Both the position numbers and the translations under genes were made by a program. A DNA stretch of 64,000 bases from Microbacterium sp. SORGH_AS_0888 (GTDB lineage: Bacteria; Actinomycetota; Actinomycetes; Actinomycetales; Microbacteriaceae), in NCBI RefSeq assembly GCF_030818905.1, contig NZ_JAUTAZ010000001.1, positions 1,116,001 to 1,180,000 on the forward strand, written 5' to 3'. Position 1 is the stretch's first letter. Each line of letters starts with the position of its first letter. This document shows, one piece after another, positions 39,854 to 49,096 of the stretch. Below the pieces are notes generated by a model. The model ran no database searches and was not told the origin of the DNA. It saw nothing but the letters and a program-made list of their open reading frames with translations.

Positions 39854-41323
39854 TCAGTGGGCGGCGGCCCTCTCGGTGACGCCGGCCGCGCGCGGGGGGC
39901 GCCGCACGAAGAACGAGAGCAGGAACGCGACGGACGCGACGATCGCCCCGGTGAGGAACGCGATGTGGACGCCGTGCGCCATCGCCTCGGTCGCTGCGGA
40001 ACCGCTCTGTGCGGCGGATGCGGAACCCACCGCGAGCAGGGTCACGAACACCGCTGTGCCCGCCGCGCCCGCGACCTGCTGGAGCGTCGTGACCGTCGCA
40101 CTGCCGTGGGAGTACAGCGAGACCGGCAGCGTTCCCAGCGCGGAGGTCATCAGCGGGGTGAGGACGAAGCCGAGACCGAGGCTCAACATCATGTGTGCGG
40201 CGATGACCCAGCCGATCGAGGTCGTCTGGTCGAACGTCGTCATGGCCCACAGACCGGCCGTCGCGACCGCGGCGCCGGGGATGACGAGGGGCCTCGGCCC
40301 GAACCGGTCGAACAGGGTGCCCACGAGCGGTGCTACCAGCCCCATCAGCGCCCCGCCTGGCAGGAGCATGAGCCCGACCGTGAGCGTGTCGAGTCCGAGC
40401 ACCTGCTGCAGATACATCGGGAGCAGCACGAGCGTGCCGAACAGCGCGGCCATCATGACGACCACGAGCACGACGGCGATGCTGAACGAGGGCGAGCGGA
40501 AGGTCCGAAGGTCGAGCAGCGCCGAATCCGTGCGCTGCAGCAGCAGCTGACGCCACACGAACAGGGCGAGCGCGATCACACCGACGACCAGCGGGATGGC
40601 CGGCGGTATCGCCGCCTCGCCCGATGCCGCCTCACCGATCGAGCTCAGCCCGAACACGATCCCGCCGAAGCCGAACGCCGACAGCACGAGCGAGAGCACG
40701 TCCAGGCGAGCGTCGCGGGTCTCGGTGACGTTACGCACCCACAGCGCGCCGAGGATCAGCGCCACGATCGCGATCGGCAGCACGATCCAGAACATCCACC
40801 GCCAGTCGAGCACCGAAAGGATGAGACCCGACACGGTCGGACCGATCGCGGGCGCGACCGCGATCACGATGCTGATGACGCCCATCATGCGCCCGCGACG
40901 TTCGGGCGCGACCACGGTCAGCACGGTGGTCATGAGCAGCGGCATCATGATCGCCGTTCCCATCGCCTGCACGATCCTGCCCACAAGCAGCATCCCGAAC
41001 CCGGGAGCGAGCGCGGCGATCAGCGTCCCGACCGCGAACAGCATCATCGCCGTGAGGTACAGGCTCCGCAGCGGGAAGCGCGAGAGGAGGAAGCCCGTCA
41101 GCGGAATGATGATCGCCATCGTCAGCAGGAACCCGGTGGTCAGCCACTGCGCCGTCGCGGCGCTGATCGACAGATCGACCATCAGCCGCGGCAGCGCCAC
41201 GCTCATGATCGTCTCGTTCAAGATCACCACGAACGCCGAGACCACGAGCAGGGCGATAACCGGCCCGCTGCGCACAGCGGTGGGAACGGTGGAGGAGTGG
41301 GGAGAACGGGTGCCGAGGGACAT
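39854..41323 (-). CDS. MFS drug exporter, DHA2 (EmrB/QacA) family
   Basis: A 489-residue transporter with 14 predicted helices. The N-terminal VVILNETIMSVALPRLMVDL motif and WLTTGFLLTMAIIIPLTGFL, then GRIVQAMGTAIMMPLLM (motif C region) mark the proton-driven DHA2 family. It would export drugs or other amphiphiles. The promoter is close to consensus and fully covered by a palindrome, and a TetR gene is divergent, so it is probably induced when its substrate binds that repressor. Confidence 0.93.
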   Translation of the reverse strand: MSLGTRSPHSSTVPTAVRSGPVIALLVVSAFVVILNETIMSVALPRLMVDLSISAATAQWLTTGFLLTMAIIIPLTGFLLSRFPLRSLYLTAMMLFAVGTLIAALAPGFGMLLVGRIVQAMGTAIMMPLLMTTVLTVVAPERRGRMMGVISIVIAVAPAIGPTVSGLILSVLDWRWMFWIVLPIAIVALILGALWVRNVTETRDARLDVLSLVLSAFGFGGIVFGLSSIGEAASGEAAIPPAIPLVVGVIALALFVWRQLLLQRTDSALLDLRTFRSPSFSIAVVLVVVMMAALFGTLVLLPMYLQQVLGLDTLTVGLMLLPGGALMGLVAPLVGTLFDRFGPRPLVIPGAAVATAGLWAMTTFDQTTSIGWVIAAHMMLSLGLGFVLTPLMTSALGTLPVSLYSHGSATVTTLQQVAGAAGTAVFVTLLAVGSASAAQSGSAATEAMAHGVHIAFLTGAIVASVAFLLSFFVRRPPRAAGVTERAAAH

Positions 41324-41376
41324 CGAAGCCTTTCAAAGGACGCAGGGGCGCGAATGAGCCGCTTCCGCGCCCTGAA

Positions 41377-41406
41377 AGAATATGGCAGTTACTGCCACTT
41401 TGTCAA
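41377..41406 (-). promoter_or_regulatory. Consensus promoter of the exporter with overlapping TetR operator
   Basis: On the minus strand TTGACA (41406-41401), an 18-base spacer and TATTCT (41382-41377). The spacer holds TGGCAGT-T-ACTGCCA (41383-41397), a perfect 7-bp dyad. Repressor bound there would block polymerase; the divergent TetR start is 29 bases away, so both genes are probably controlled from one site. Confidence 0.82.
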
Positions 41407-41425
41407 TCTATGCAACAATGGCCGC

Positions 41426-42058
41426 ATGTCCTCCCCCGCCGCCGCGCAGCCAGGCCTGCGAGAACGCCGACGCCGCGAGACCTACCTCGAGTTCTCCAAC
41501 GCCGCGATGGACCTGTTCGAGCAGCACGGTGTCCACGGCACGACCGTCGACGACATCGCGCGACGCGCCGGCGCCTCACCCCGCACCTTCTTCCGCTACT
41601 TCGCCACGAAGGAGGAGGCGATCTTCGCGAGCGCCGACGAGTCCGAGGAGTTCGTCCGCGTCGCGATCGCGGCGATCCACGGCGGCGAGGACACGTTCCG
41701 CGCGATCGAGGCGCAGTGGATGCTGATGCTCGACGATTTCGACGACCGCCGCGACGAGCACACCCGCTTCCTGCGGATTCGCCGGCTCATCATCGGCGAG
41801 CCGACGCTCCTCGCCGTCGCGCTGCGCCGCGAAGCCGAGCAGATCGATCAGCTGACCGAGGCCGCGGCACAGGCGACGGATGCGGATCCCCTCACGCTCC
41901 GCGCGGGCATCGCCACGCTCGCCCTCGCCATCCGCCTCACCTTCGACGAGTGGTCCCGCTGCGCCGAGCTCGGCCTGAACACACCCGCTCGGACGATCTA
42001 CGACGAGGTCCGGGCGGGCATCGCCGACCTCACCCGCCGTCTCGGCGCAGACCGCTGA
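41426..42058 (+). CDS. TetR-family regulator
   Basis: A 210-residue TetR protein: TYLEFSNAAMDLFEQHGVHG and TTVDDIARRAGASPRTFFRY give the helix-turn-helix, followed by FATKEEAIFA. The C-terminal domain has EEFVRVAIAAI and a long helical part as in the AcrR/MftR-like groups. It is divergent from the DHA2 exporter with one palindrome between and is its likely repressor. Confidence 0.9.
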   Translation: MSSPAAAQPGLRERRRRETYLEFSNAAMDLFEQHGVHGTTVDDIARRAGASPRTFFRYFATKEEAIFASADESEEFVRVAIAAIHGGEDTFRAIEAQWMLMLDDFDDRRDEHTRFLRIRRLIIGEPTLLAVALRREAEQIDQLTEAAAQATDADPLTLRAGIATLALAIRLTFDEWSRCAELGLNTPARTIYDEVRAGIADLTRRLGADR

Positions 42059-42065
42059 GTCAGCA

Positions 42066-42458
42066 TCAGCGCGGGCACGACGCGAACCGTCGGATGCCGG
42101 CATCCAACCCCGCACACACGACCGCCGTCACCGCGTAGACGAGGATGTCGCGCACATCGAAGCCCGTGCCGAGCACGAGCCGCACCGGCGGCGCCGCCGC
42201 GCTCCAGACTGCGGGAAGCCCCGTCAGCTGCAACAGCTCGACCGCGACACACCACGCAGCGGCCACGGCACCCGCGCCCCACACGGACCAGCGTGGCGCG
42301 AGCAGCACGACGAGCAGGTACACCAGCGCCGCGTACAGCGCGTCGCCCGCGACGTCGGTCGCCGCCGATGCCGGCCCCGCGTGCACCGCAAGCCCCGCGA
42401 CGATCGCGACGACGGCGAGTGCCGCCGCGACGATCCTCCGGCGTGCGGACCGGCTCAC
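42066..42458 (-). CDS. DUF2809 membrane protein
   Basis: A 130-residue protein with four hydrophobic helices. The DUF2809 pattern is seen in GDALYAALVYLLVVLLAP, then AWCVAVELLQLTGLP and RLVLGTGFDVRDILVYAV. Function unknown. It overlaps the NUDIX gene by 4 bases (ATGA) and is probably co-translated with it. Confidence 0.8.
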   Translation of the reverse strand: MSRSARRRIVAAALAVVAIVAGLAVHAGPASAATDVAGDALYAALVYLLVVLLAPRWSVWGAGAVAAAWCVAVELLQLTGLPAVWSAAAPPVRLVLGTGFDVRDILVYAVTAVVCAGLDAGIRRFASCPR

Positions 42459-43351
42459 TCCCCCGCGGCGAGCCAGGACGGACCCTGCGTGCGGGCACCG
42501 AGCGCCGCGACCCGCTCCCGCAGCTCCCGGTCGCTCGTCACGACCGTGACCTCGCGCCCGGCCTCCACGAGCCGCTGCGCCTCGGCGACGATCGCGTCGT
42601 CGCCGGAGGCCGGAGCCCGGACGACGGCGATGTCCGCGACGTCCTCGACCGCGCGCGCCTGGCCCTCCACGACCACCGTGACCTCGGGGAACCAGCGATC
42701 GGCGGCCAAGCCGAGCCGCTGCGCCGCCACGCCGTCGTCCACGAGAGCGCCCAGGCGCTCGAGCAGGCGAGCCGTCGCACCCGCCCGGTCACGCCACCAG
42801 CCGTCGGGCACGGAGCCGACGACGTTCGCGGCATCGACCACGACCGCCGGGCGTACCGACAGCAGCCCGCGCAGCATGGGCCAGGCCGCCCCGAAACCCG
42901 GATGCAGCGGATAGGAGTCGACCTCGTCCACCGGGACCCACGCCAGCTCTCGGCTCTCCGGGTCGCTGATGACCGGCTCGAACGGGGCCGCGACATCCGC
43001 GACGAGGGTCGAGTAGGTCCACACGGTCTCGTCGAGCACGCTCATGAAGCGCGGTCGCACGGCCCCGGCGGGAACCCCCGCCTCCTCGGCCGACTCGCGG
43101 AGCGCGCCATCCACGGCAGACTCGCCCTCGTGACGCGCACCGCCCGGGAGTCCCCACGTGTCGCCGAAGTGGCTCCACGCCACCCGGTGCTGCAGGAGCA
43201 CGCCGCGCCGCGCATCGATCGCGAGCAGCCCCGCGGCACCGAAGCGCCCCCAGTACCGCGTCCCGTCGTCGGCCACGACCCACGCATCACCGGGATCGCG
43301 AGGCCCGTGCGGGCGGCGCGGCTCTCCGGGCTGCGGGGGCACGATCGTCAC
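42455..43351 (-). CDS. NUDIX hydrolase fused to a NYN/PIN-like domain
   Basis: A 298-residue protein with two domains. The N-terminal NUDIX box GGARHEGESAVDGALRESAE and the following EAG lie near residue 70, with the metal-binding REXXEE core kept. From about residue 165 a second domain starts with RPAVVVDAANVVGS, has an acidic centre (ASGDDAIVAEA) and ends with VTVVTSDRELRERVAALGA, the pattern of NYN/PIN-type nucleases. The first may hydrolyse a nucleotide, the second cut RNA; whether they act together is unknown. Confidence 0.8.
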   Translation of the reverse strand: MTIVPPQPGEPRRPHGPRDPGDAWVVADDGTRYWGRFGAAGLLAIDARRGVLLQHRVAWSHFGDTWGLPGGARHEGESAVDGALRESAEEAGVPAGAVRPRFMSVLDETVWTYSTLVADVAAPFEPVISDPESRELAWVPVDEVDSYPLHPGFGAAWPMLRGLLSVRPAVVVDAANVVGSVPDGWWRDRAGATARLLERLGALVDDGVAAQRLGLAADRWFPEVTVVVEGQARAVEDVADIAVVRAPASGDDAIVAEAQRLVEAGREVTVVTSDRELRERVAALGARTQGPSWLAAGE

Positions 43352-43436
43352 GCCCTCAGCTTTTCACACCGCGGGCGCACGTCGCTGCGCATCGTCACAG
43401 AAGCTCGCCGCCGCAGCGACCGGAGACACCCGGCCG

Positions 43437-44963
43437 TCAGCGCTTCTGGCGACGCTCCCGCACCCGCATGTTGACGACGATCGGCGAGCCCTCGAAGCCG
43501 TAGAGCTCGCGCAGCCGCCGCTGGATGAACCGGCGGTAGCCAGGGTCGAGGAATCCGGTCGTGAACAGCACGAAGGTCGGCGGACGGGTGCCCGCCTGCG
43601 TGCCGAACAGGATGCGGGGCTGCTTGCCGCCGCGGAGGGGATGCGGGTGCTCGGCGACCAGCTCGGCGAGGAACGCGTTGAACTTGCCGGTCGGGATCCG
43701 CTGGTCCCACGACTCGAGCGCCGTCTCCAGCGCCGGGACGAGCTTGTCGAGGTGACGGCCGGTGCGCGCGGAGATGTTCACCCGCGGCGCCCACGACACG
43801 TGCGCGAGGTCCTGCTCGATCTCCCGCTCGAGGTAGCGACGCCGGTCGATGCCCTCCATGTCGTCGTCGTTCAGCCGGTCCCATTTGTTGAACGCGAGCA
43901 CGAGGGCCCGGCCGGACTCGAGCACCATGTCGATGATCCGCACGTCCTGCTCGCTGAGCGGCTGCGAGACATCCAGCACGACGACCGCGACCTCCGCCTT
44001 CTCGAGCGCGGCCGAGGTGCGCAGCGACGCATAGAAGTCGGCGCCCTGCTGCAGGTGCACGCGGCGGCGGATGCCGGCGGTGTCGACCAGGCGCCACAGC
44101 CTGCCGCCGAGCTCCACGATCTCGTCGACCGGGTCGCGGGTCGTGCCCGCGAGCTCGTTCACGACGACGCGCTCCTCGCCCGCCGCCTTGTTCAGCAGCG
44201 ACGACTTGCCCACGTTCGGGCGACCGAGGATCGCGACCCGGCGCGGACCGCCGATCTCGTGCCCGGCGACCGCGGAGACCTCCGGCAGCACCTTCATGAC
44301 CTCGTCGAGCAGGTCGGCGACACCGCGACCGTGGATGGCGGAGACCGCGTGCGGCTCCCCCAGCCCGAGGTTCCACAGCGCCGCCGCCTCCGGCTCCTGC
44401 CGGGCGTCGTCGATCTTGTTCGCGACCAGCAGCACGGGCTTGCCGCTGCGGCGGAGCAGGCGCACCACCTGCTCGTCGGTCGAGGTGGCCCCGACCATGG
44501 CGTCCACGACGAAGAGCACGACGTCGGCGAGATCGATCGCGATCTCGGCCTGTGCCGCGACCGACTTGTCGATGCCGCGCGCATCGGGCTCCCATCCGCC
44601 GGTGTCGACGAGCGAGAATCGGCGGTCCATCCACTCCGCCTTGTAGGTCACGCGATCGCGCGTGACGCCCGGGGTGTCCTCCACGACGGCCTCGCGGCGG
44701 CCGAGGATGCGGTTCACGAGCGCCGACTTGCCGACGTTCGGGCGCCCGACGATCGCGACGACCGGAAGCGCCGGCAGGTATTCGATGCCGTCGTCCGCGC
44801 CCGTGAGGCCCTCGAGCAGAGCGGCGTCGTCCGCATCCAGGTCGTAGTCGGCCAGGGAGGCGCGCAAGGCCTCCGCGCGCTGCTCGGCGAGGGTCTCATC
44901 GATCTCGGCGAGACGCTCGGCGAGCTGATCGGGCCCGCCTTCGTACTCCTCGTCACCGCTCAT
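43437..44963 (-). CDS. der: Ribosome biogenesis GTPase Der
   Basis: A 508-residue double GTPase needed for 50S assembly. The two G domains have GRPNVGKS at 73-80 and again at 247-254, each with its DTPG/DTAG and NKxD motifs (NKID, NKWD), and a C-terminal KH-like domain follows from about residue 415. An extra acidic N-terminal stretch of about 65 residues is usual for actinobacterial Der. Its ATG overlaps the stop of cmk, so both form one unit with tyrA. Confidence 0.97.
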   Translation of the reverse strand: MSGDEEYEGGPDQLAERLAEIDETLAEQRAEALRASLADYDLDADDAALLEGLTGADDGIEYLPALPVVAIVGRPNVGKSALVNRILGRREAVVEDTPGVTRDRVTYKAEWMDRRFSLVDTGGWEPDARGIDKSVAAQAEIAIDLADVVLFVVDAMVGATSTDEQVVRLLRRSGKPVLLVANKIDDARQEPEAAALWNLGLGEPHAVSAIHGRGVADLLDEVMKVLPEVSAVAGHEIGGPRRVAILGRPNVGKSSLLNKAAGEERVVVNELAGTTRDPVDEIVELGGRLWRLVDTAGIRRRVHLQQGADFYASLRTSAALEKAEVAVVVLDVSQPLSEQDVRIIDMVLESGRALVLAFNKWDRLNDDDMEGIDRRRYLEREIEQDLAHVSWAPRVNISARTGRHLDKLVPALETALESWDQRIPTGKFNAFLAELVAEHPHPLRGGKQPRILFGTQAGTRPPTFVLFTTGFLDPGYRRFIQRRLRELYGFEGSPIVVNMRVRERRQKR

Positions 44964-45637
44964 TGGTCATTCCTTTCCCTCACGACGGCGAGGACCGCGT
45001 CCACGGTCCCGTCGAAGTCGAGGTGGGTCGAGTCGACGACGATGACGCCGTCGGCGGCGGTCATGAACTCCGACACGGTGGCGTCGGAGGCATCACGCCG
45101 CTGCAGCGATGCGGCGACGGCCGCCGCATCCTGCGCCGTCGTCTCGGCGCTGCGCCGTGCGGCGCGCACCTCCTCGGCGGCGGTGAGAAGGATGCGCACG
45201 GGCGCATCCGGGGCGACGACGGTCGTGATGTCGCGTCCCTCGACCACGACCCCCGAACGCCCGGAGGTCTCGATCAGGTGCCGGAACAGCGCGGTGGCCG
45301 CCTGTCGCACCAGCGGGATCCGAGCGACGCCGCTGACGACGTCGGTCACCCGCGGCTCGCGGATCGCCTCGGTCACGGAGGTCTCCCCCACTCGCACCCA
45401 GAAGTCGTCGGGGTCGAGGGAGATCGTGTAGTCGAACGCGCCGAGCGCATCCACGACAGCCGTCGCGTCGGACGTGTCGAGCTCGCGGTCGAGCGCGAAC
45501 CACGCGAGCGCACGGTAGGCGGCGCCGGTGTCGAGGTAGCCGTAACCGAGACGGCGGGCGACCTCTTTCGACACCGACGACTTGCCGCTGCCGGCGGGCC
45601 CGTCGATCGCGACGACGGTCGGTGTCGCTTCACTCAT
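44960..45637 (-). CDS. cmk: Cytidylate kinase
   Basis: A 225-residue kinase that phosphorylates CMP and dCMP. The P-loop is [10 protein letters not shown] near residue 12, DTGAAYRA near residue 36 and [11 protein letters not shown] near residue 128; the C-terminal part has RRSAETT and RRDASDATV. It overlaps der by 4 bases and tyrA by 8, giving a tightly packed operon. Confidence 0.96.
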   Translation of the reverse strand: MSEATPTVVAIDGPAGSGKSSVSKEVARRLGYGYLDTGAAYRALAWFALDRELDTSDATAVVDALGAFDYTISLDPDDFWVRVGETSVTEAIREPRVTDVVSGVARIPLVRQAATALFRHLIETSGRSGVVVEGRDITTVVAPDAPVRILLTAAEEVRAARRSAETTAQDAAAVAASLQRRDASDATVSEFMTAADGVIVVDSTHLDFDGTVDAVLAVVRERNDQ

Positions 45638-46752
45638 TGCTCATGCTCGCAATCCTCCAGCCCCGATCGGTCAGGCCCGCGATGGCGCGGCCCGCCGCGG
45701 CGGGGTCGACGCTGATCTCGGCCAGACCGAACTGCGCGCCGGGCGAGTGCTCCAGCCGCAGGTCCTCCACGTTGACGTCGAGCTCGCCGAGCTCGCCGAA
45801 GAGCCGGCCGAGCTGGCCGGCGCGGTCGTCGACCATGACGACGATCTGCTCGAACCGCCGGTTCTGGCCGTGCTTGCCGGGCAGCCGCTCGACGCCGCGG
45901 TTGCCCCGGCGGATCGTGTCGGCGATCGTCCGGCGCGCGCCGGCGGCTGCGGGGTCACGCAGCGCGTCGGCGACCGTGGCGAGATCCGCGGCGAGCGCAT
46001 CCAGCACCTCGACCACCGGCGCGGCGTTCGCGTCGAGGATCTGCACCCACAGCTCCGGGGCGGAGGCCGCGATGCGCGTCGTGTCGCGGACGCCCTGTCC
46101 GGCCAGGCTGAGGGCGCCGTCGGGGGCGTCGACGAACCGGGCCGCGAGCAGGCTCGCGACCAGCTGCGGTGTGTGCGAGACCAGTGCCACGGAGCGGTCG
46201 TGCTCTTCGGGCCCCATCTCGATCGGAGTCGCACCGAGGTCGAGGGCGAGCCCCTCGACGCGGGCGAGGTCGGCCGCGCTGGTCTCCGAATCCCGGCACA
46301 CGACCCACGGCCGTCCGACGAACAGGTCGGCGCGGGCAGCGATCGCGCCGCCCCGCTCTCGTCCCGCGAGCGGGTGCGAGCCGATGTAGCGATGGAGGTC
46401 GGCGCCGCGCTCGCGCAACGCGAGGTACGGCTCGAGCTTGACGCTCGCGACATCCGTCACGACGGCGTCGGGGGTGGTCCCGCAGCTCCCGCTCGACGAC
46501 GTCGGCGACGACATCCGGGGGAACCGCGACCACGACGATGGCGGGCACGTCATCGGGACGCTCCGCGCGGCCGGCGCCGTAGTCGATCGCGAGCCGGAGC
46601 TGCGCGGGCGAGGTGTCGGCGAGCGCCACGTCGACGCCGAGCGCGGTCAACGCATGGCCGATGCTCGCGCCGAGCAGGCCCGCGCCGACCACGCGCACCG
46701 TCCCGGTGGTGCGGGCGGCTACGCGCTCATGCGCGATCGAGGGGTTGCTCAC
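45630..46752 (-). pseudogene. tyrA: Prephenate dehydrogenase, broken by a one-base frameshift
   Basis: GTG 46752 (overlapping the rluB stop, GTGA) begins a frame with VRVVGAGLLGASIGHAL, the NAD-binding motif, up to DVVADVVERELRDHP. After five C (plus-strand G at 46470-46474) the frame must shift by one base to continue PDAVVTDVASVK, then GSHPLAGRERGG with the catalytic His and a C-terminal ACT-like part to the stop at 45630. Four C would restore one protein of about 373 residues. If real, tyrosine synthesis would be lost; a base-calling error in the run is equally likely. Confidence 0.85.
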
Positions 46753-47543
46753 GGGGTCTCCTGGCCGGACGGCGGCTCGTCCGCCGCACGACGCGCGAGG
46801 GTCATCAGCGCGCCGCGTTCCACTGTAGTCAACTCCCTCGCCCTGCCCACCGGGAGCGTGCCCAGGTGCAGAGGGCCGAACTGCCGTCGGACGAGGTCGT
46901 GCACGGGGTGGCCGGTCTCGGCCATCATGCGACGGACGATGCGGTTGCGCCCGGAGTGCAGCGTCAGCTCCACCAGGCTGGAGTCCGCGTTCGCGTCGAG
47001 CAGTCTGGCCTTGTCCGCGGCGATGGGGCCGTCGTCGAGCTCGACGCCGCGGGTGAGACGCGCGATCGTCTGAGGGGCGACACGGCCGGCGACGCGCGCG
47101 ATGTAGACCTTGGTCACGCCGAACGACGGGTGGGCGAGGACGTGCGCGAGACCGCCGTCGTTCGTGAGCACGAGCAGGCCGCTCGTGTCCGCGTCCAAGC
47201 GGCCGACGTTGAAGAGCCGTTCCTCCCAGTCGGCGGTGAAGCGGCGGAGGTCGGGGCGACCGTGCTCGTCGCGCATCGTGCTCACGACCCCGGTGGGCTT
47301 GTTGAGCATGACGTAGCGCTTGCTCGGGTCGAGCTGCACCGCGGTGCCGTCGACATCCACGAGGTCGTTCTCGGGGTCGATGCGGGAGCCCAGCTCCGTG
47401 ACGGTCACGCCGTTCACGCGCACGCGACCCGCGACGATCATGTCCTCCGCGACACGCCGGGACGCGACCCCAGCGTTCGCGAGCACCTTCTGCAGCCGTA
47501 CGCCCTCGGTCTCCACGCGCCGCTCCTCCGCTCCGCTCATCAT
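46749..47543 (-). CDS. rluB: rRNA pseudouridine synthase, RsuA/RluB family
   Basis: A 264-residue enzyme that makes pseudouridine in 23S rRNA. The S4 domain is at residues 15-60 (VRLQKVLANAGVASRRVAED), and the catalytic domain has NVGRLDADTSGLLVLTNDG with the catalytic Asp near residue 118, and the LHSGRNRIVRRM motif near 200. It lies between tyrA and scpB, as in most actinobacteria. Confidence 0.93.
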   Translation of the reverse strand: MMSGAEERRVETEGVRLQKVLANAGVASRRVAEDMIVAGRVRVNGVTVTELGSRIDPENDLVDVDGTAVQLDPSKRYVMLNKPTGVVSTMRDEHGRPDLRRFTADWEERLFNVGRLDADTSGLLVLTNDGGLAHVLAHPSFGVTKVYIARVAGRVAPQTIARLTRGVELDDGPIAADKARLLDANADSSLVELTLHSGRNRIVRRMMAETGHPVHDLVRRQFGPLHLGTLPVGRARELTTVERGALMTLARRAADEPPSGQETP

Positions 47544-47574
47544 CGCTCCTCTCCCCGCTCGCTCGCCTCATCCA

Positions 47575-47647
47575 TGTCCCACTTTGGACCGCTGGGAGGT
47601 CCTGCCAGCGGTCCAAAGTGGGACACCGCCCGGCACGAAGTGGGACA
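47575..47647. repeat. Perfect 21-bp inverted repeat with a third partial arm
   Basis: The arm 47575-47595, beginning TGTCCCACTTTGG, is the exact reverse complement of 47605-47625, with a 9-base loop. AAGTGGGACA recurs at 47638-47647. It fills the 145-base gap between scpB and rluB. It looks like a REP-type or miniature mobile element; it may also work as a terminator. Confidence 0.8.
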
Positions 47648-47688
47648 TGATGCGGGACGGGCAACGGATGCGGCGGGCACAGCGACGC

Positions 47689-48270
47689 TCATCGCACGAG
47701 CTCCTCGTCGAAGCCGTCGGAACCGTCGTCGAGCAGCGGCGAGATGTGCGGCAGCTCCTCGAGCGAGTTCAGCCCCAGGTGGCCGAGGAGAGCGTCCGTC
47801 GTGCCGTACAGGATCGCCCCCGTCTCGGGGTCCTGCCCGACCTCGGTGATGAGGCCGCGCGCGACGAGCGTGCGCACGACGGAGTCGACGTTGACGGCAC
47901 GGATCGAGGCCACCTGCCCGCGGGTCACGGGCTGCTTGTAGGCGATGACGGCGAGCGTCTCGAGCGCCGCCTGCGACAGCCGCGACGGTGTCTGTCCCCC
48001 GATGAACGCGGCCACCAGGTCGTCGTAGTCGTCGCGCACGTAGATGCGCCAGCCGCCGCCGACCTCGCGCAGCTCGAACCCGCGTCGAGGACCGCCCGCC
48101 TCCCCGTCGTAGTCGGCCACCAGGGTCTCGATCGCCTGCCGCACGGCGGCGACCGGGGCCGCCACGGCCGTCGCGAGGCTCACGAGGCTCTGCGGCTCGT
48201 CGACGACGAACAGGATCGCCTCGAGCTGGCGGGCGAGGACGGGCACGGATGCGGTGGGCTCATCGGTCAT
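47689..48270 (-). CDS. scpB: Segregation and condensation protein B
   Basis: A 193-residue winged-helix protein of the SMC-ScpA-ScpB complex. LARQLEAILFVVDEPQSL, RGFELREVGGGWRIYVR and the typical LSQAALETLAVIAYKQPVTR and GLITEVGQDPETGAILYGTT are seen. ATG 48270 is chosen because it overlaps the scpA end by 11 bases; a start at 48300 would overlap more. The C-terminal tail is acidic. Confidence 0.95.
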   Translation of the reverse strand: MTDEPTASVPVLARQLEAILFVVDEPQSLVSLATAVAAPVAAVRQAIETLVADYDGEAGGPRRGFELREVGGGWRIYVRDDYDDLVAAFIGGQTPSRLSQAALETLAVIAYKQPVTRGQVASIRAVNVDSVVRTLVARGLITEVGQDPETGAILYGTTDALLGHLGLNSLEELPHISPLLDDGSDGFDEELVR

Positions 48271-49096
48271 AGTCGGCTCCCAGTGTCGCAAGGTTCTCAT
48301 CGGACCACCGCTGCGCGCTCCACCGGAGAGTCAGCTCGCCCAGCGGCTCCAGCTGTTCGAACGAGAGCGCGGCGTGCCGGTACAGCTCGAGGATGGAGAG
48401 GAAGCGGGCGACCACCACGCCGGGCGCCGTCACTCCCGCGACGAGCTCCCGGAAGGTCAGCGTGCCACGATCTCGCAGCAGGGTCACCACGATCGCCGCC
48501 TGCTCGCGGATGCTCACGAGCGGCGCGTGCAGATGGTCGAGCCCGACGGAGGGGATCTCCTTGGGCGCGAGCGCCAGCATCGCGAGGGCCGCGAAGTCGT
48601 CGGGCGTCAGCGTCCACACGAGCTCCGGCGCCTGCTGCCGGTACTTCTCGTCGAGCCGCACGCTGCGCACGTGCCGCTTGCCCTCGCGGTCGAGGCAGCG
48701 GGCGAACCATGCCGAGACCTCCTTGAACGCGCGGTACTGCAGCAGGCGGGCGAACAGCAGGTCGCGGGCCTCGAGCACGGCGACCGACTCCGCGTCCACG
48801 AGCTCGCCCTGCGGCAGCAGGCCCACGATCTTCATGTCCAACAGCGTCGCGGCGACCACGAGGAACTCGGAGGCCTCATCGAGCTCCTGCTCCGGGCCGA
48901 GGCCGCGCAGATAGGAGATGAACTCGTCGGTGACGGTGCTGAGAGCGACCTCGGTGATGTCGAGCTCGTGTTTGGAGATGAGGCTCAGGAGCAGATCGAA
49001 CGGCCCGTCGAACACGCCGAGCGACACTCGGAAGCCCGGCTCGACCGCATCCTGCCCCTCGGACGTCTCCGACGTCTCGTCAGGCGACGGCGCCAC
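48260..49096 (-). CDS. scpA: Segregation and condensation protein A (kleisin)
   Basis: A 278-residue kleisin that bridges the SMC heads. The N-terminal VSLGVFDGPFDLLLSLISKH and ELDITEVALSTVTDEFISYL are the ScpA signature, and the C-terminal winged helix has TFRELVAGV and FLSILELYRHAAL. GTG 49096 overlaps the parA end by 17 bases. With parA and scpB it forms the chromosome-organising operon. Confidence 0.95.
   Translation of the reverse strand: MAPSPDETSETSEGQDAVEPGFRVSLGVFDGPFDLLLSLISKHELDITEVALSTVTDEFISYLRGLGPEQELDEASEFLVVAATLLDMKIVGLLPQGELVDAESVAVLEARDLLFARLLQYRAFKEVSAWFARCLDREGKRHVRSVRLDEKYRQQAPELVWTLTPDDFAALAMLALAPKEIPSVGLDHLHAPLVSIREQAAIVVTLLRDRGTLTFRELVAGVTAPGVVVARFLSILELYRHAALSFEQLEPLGELTLRWSAQRWSDENLATLGADYDR

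Noticed and set aside
39857..42058. Very long plus-strand open frame (733 codons) opposite the exporter
   Set aside because: It is the antisense shadow of the DHA2 exporter; only its last part, from 41426, is the real TetR gene. The rest has charge-rich composition without domain features.
43158..45431. Plus-strand open frame of 757 codons
   Set aside because: Antisense to der and cmk, whose protein motifs are unambiguous. High GC creates such long frames.
45582..47849. Plus-strand open frame of 755 codons
   Set aside because: Antisense to tyrA, rluB and scpB; composition is Arg/Gly-rich with no motif.
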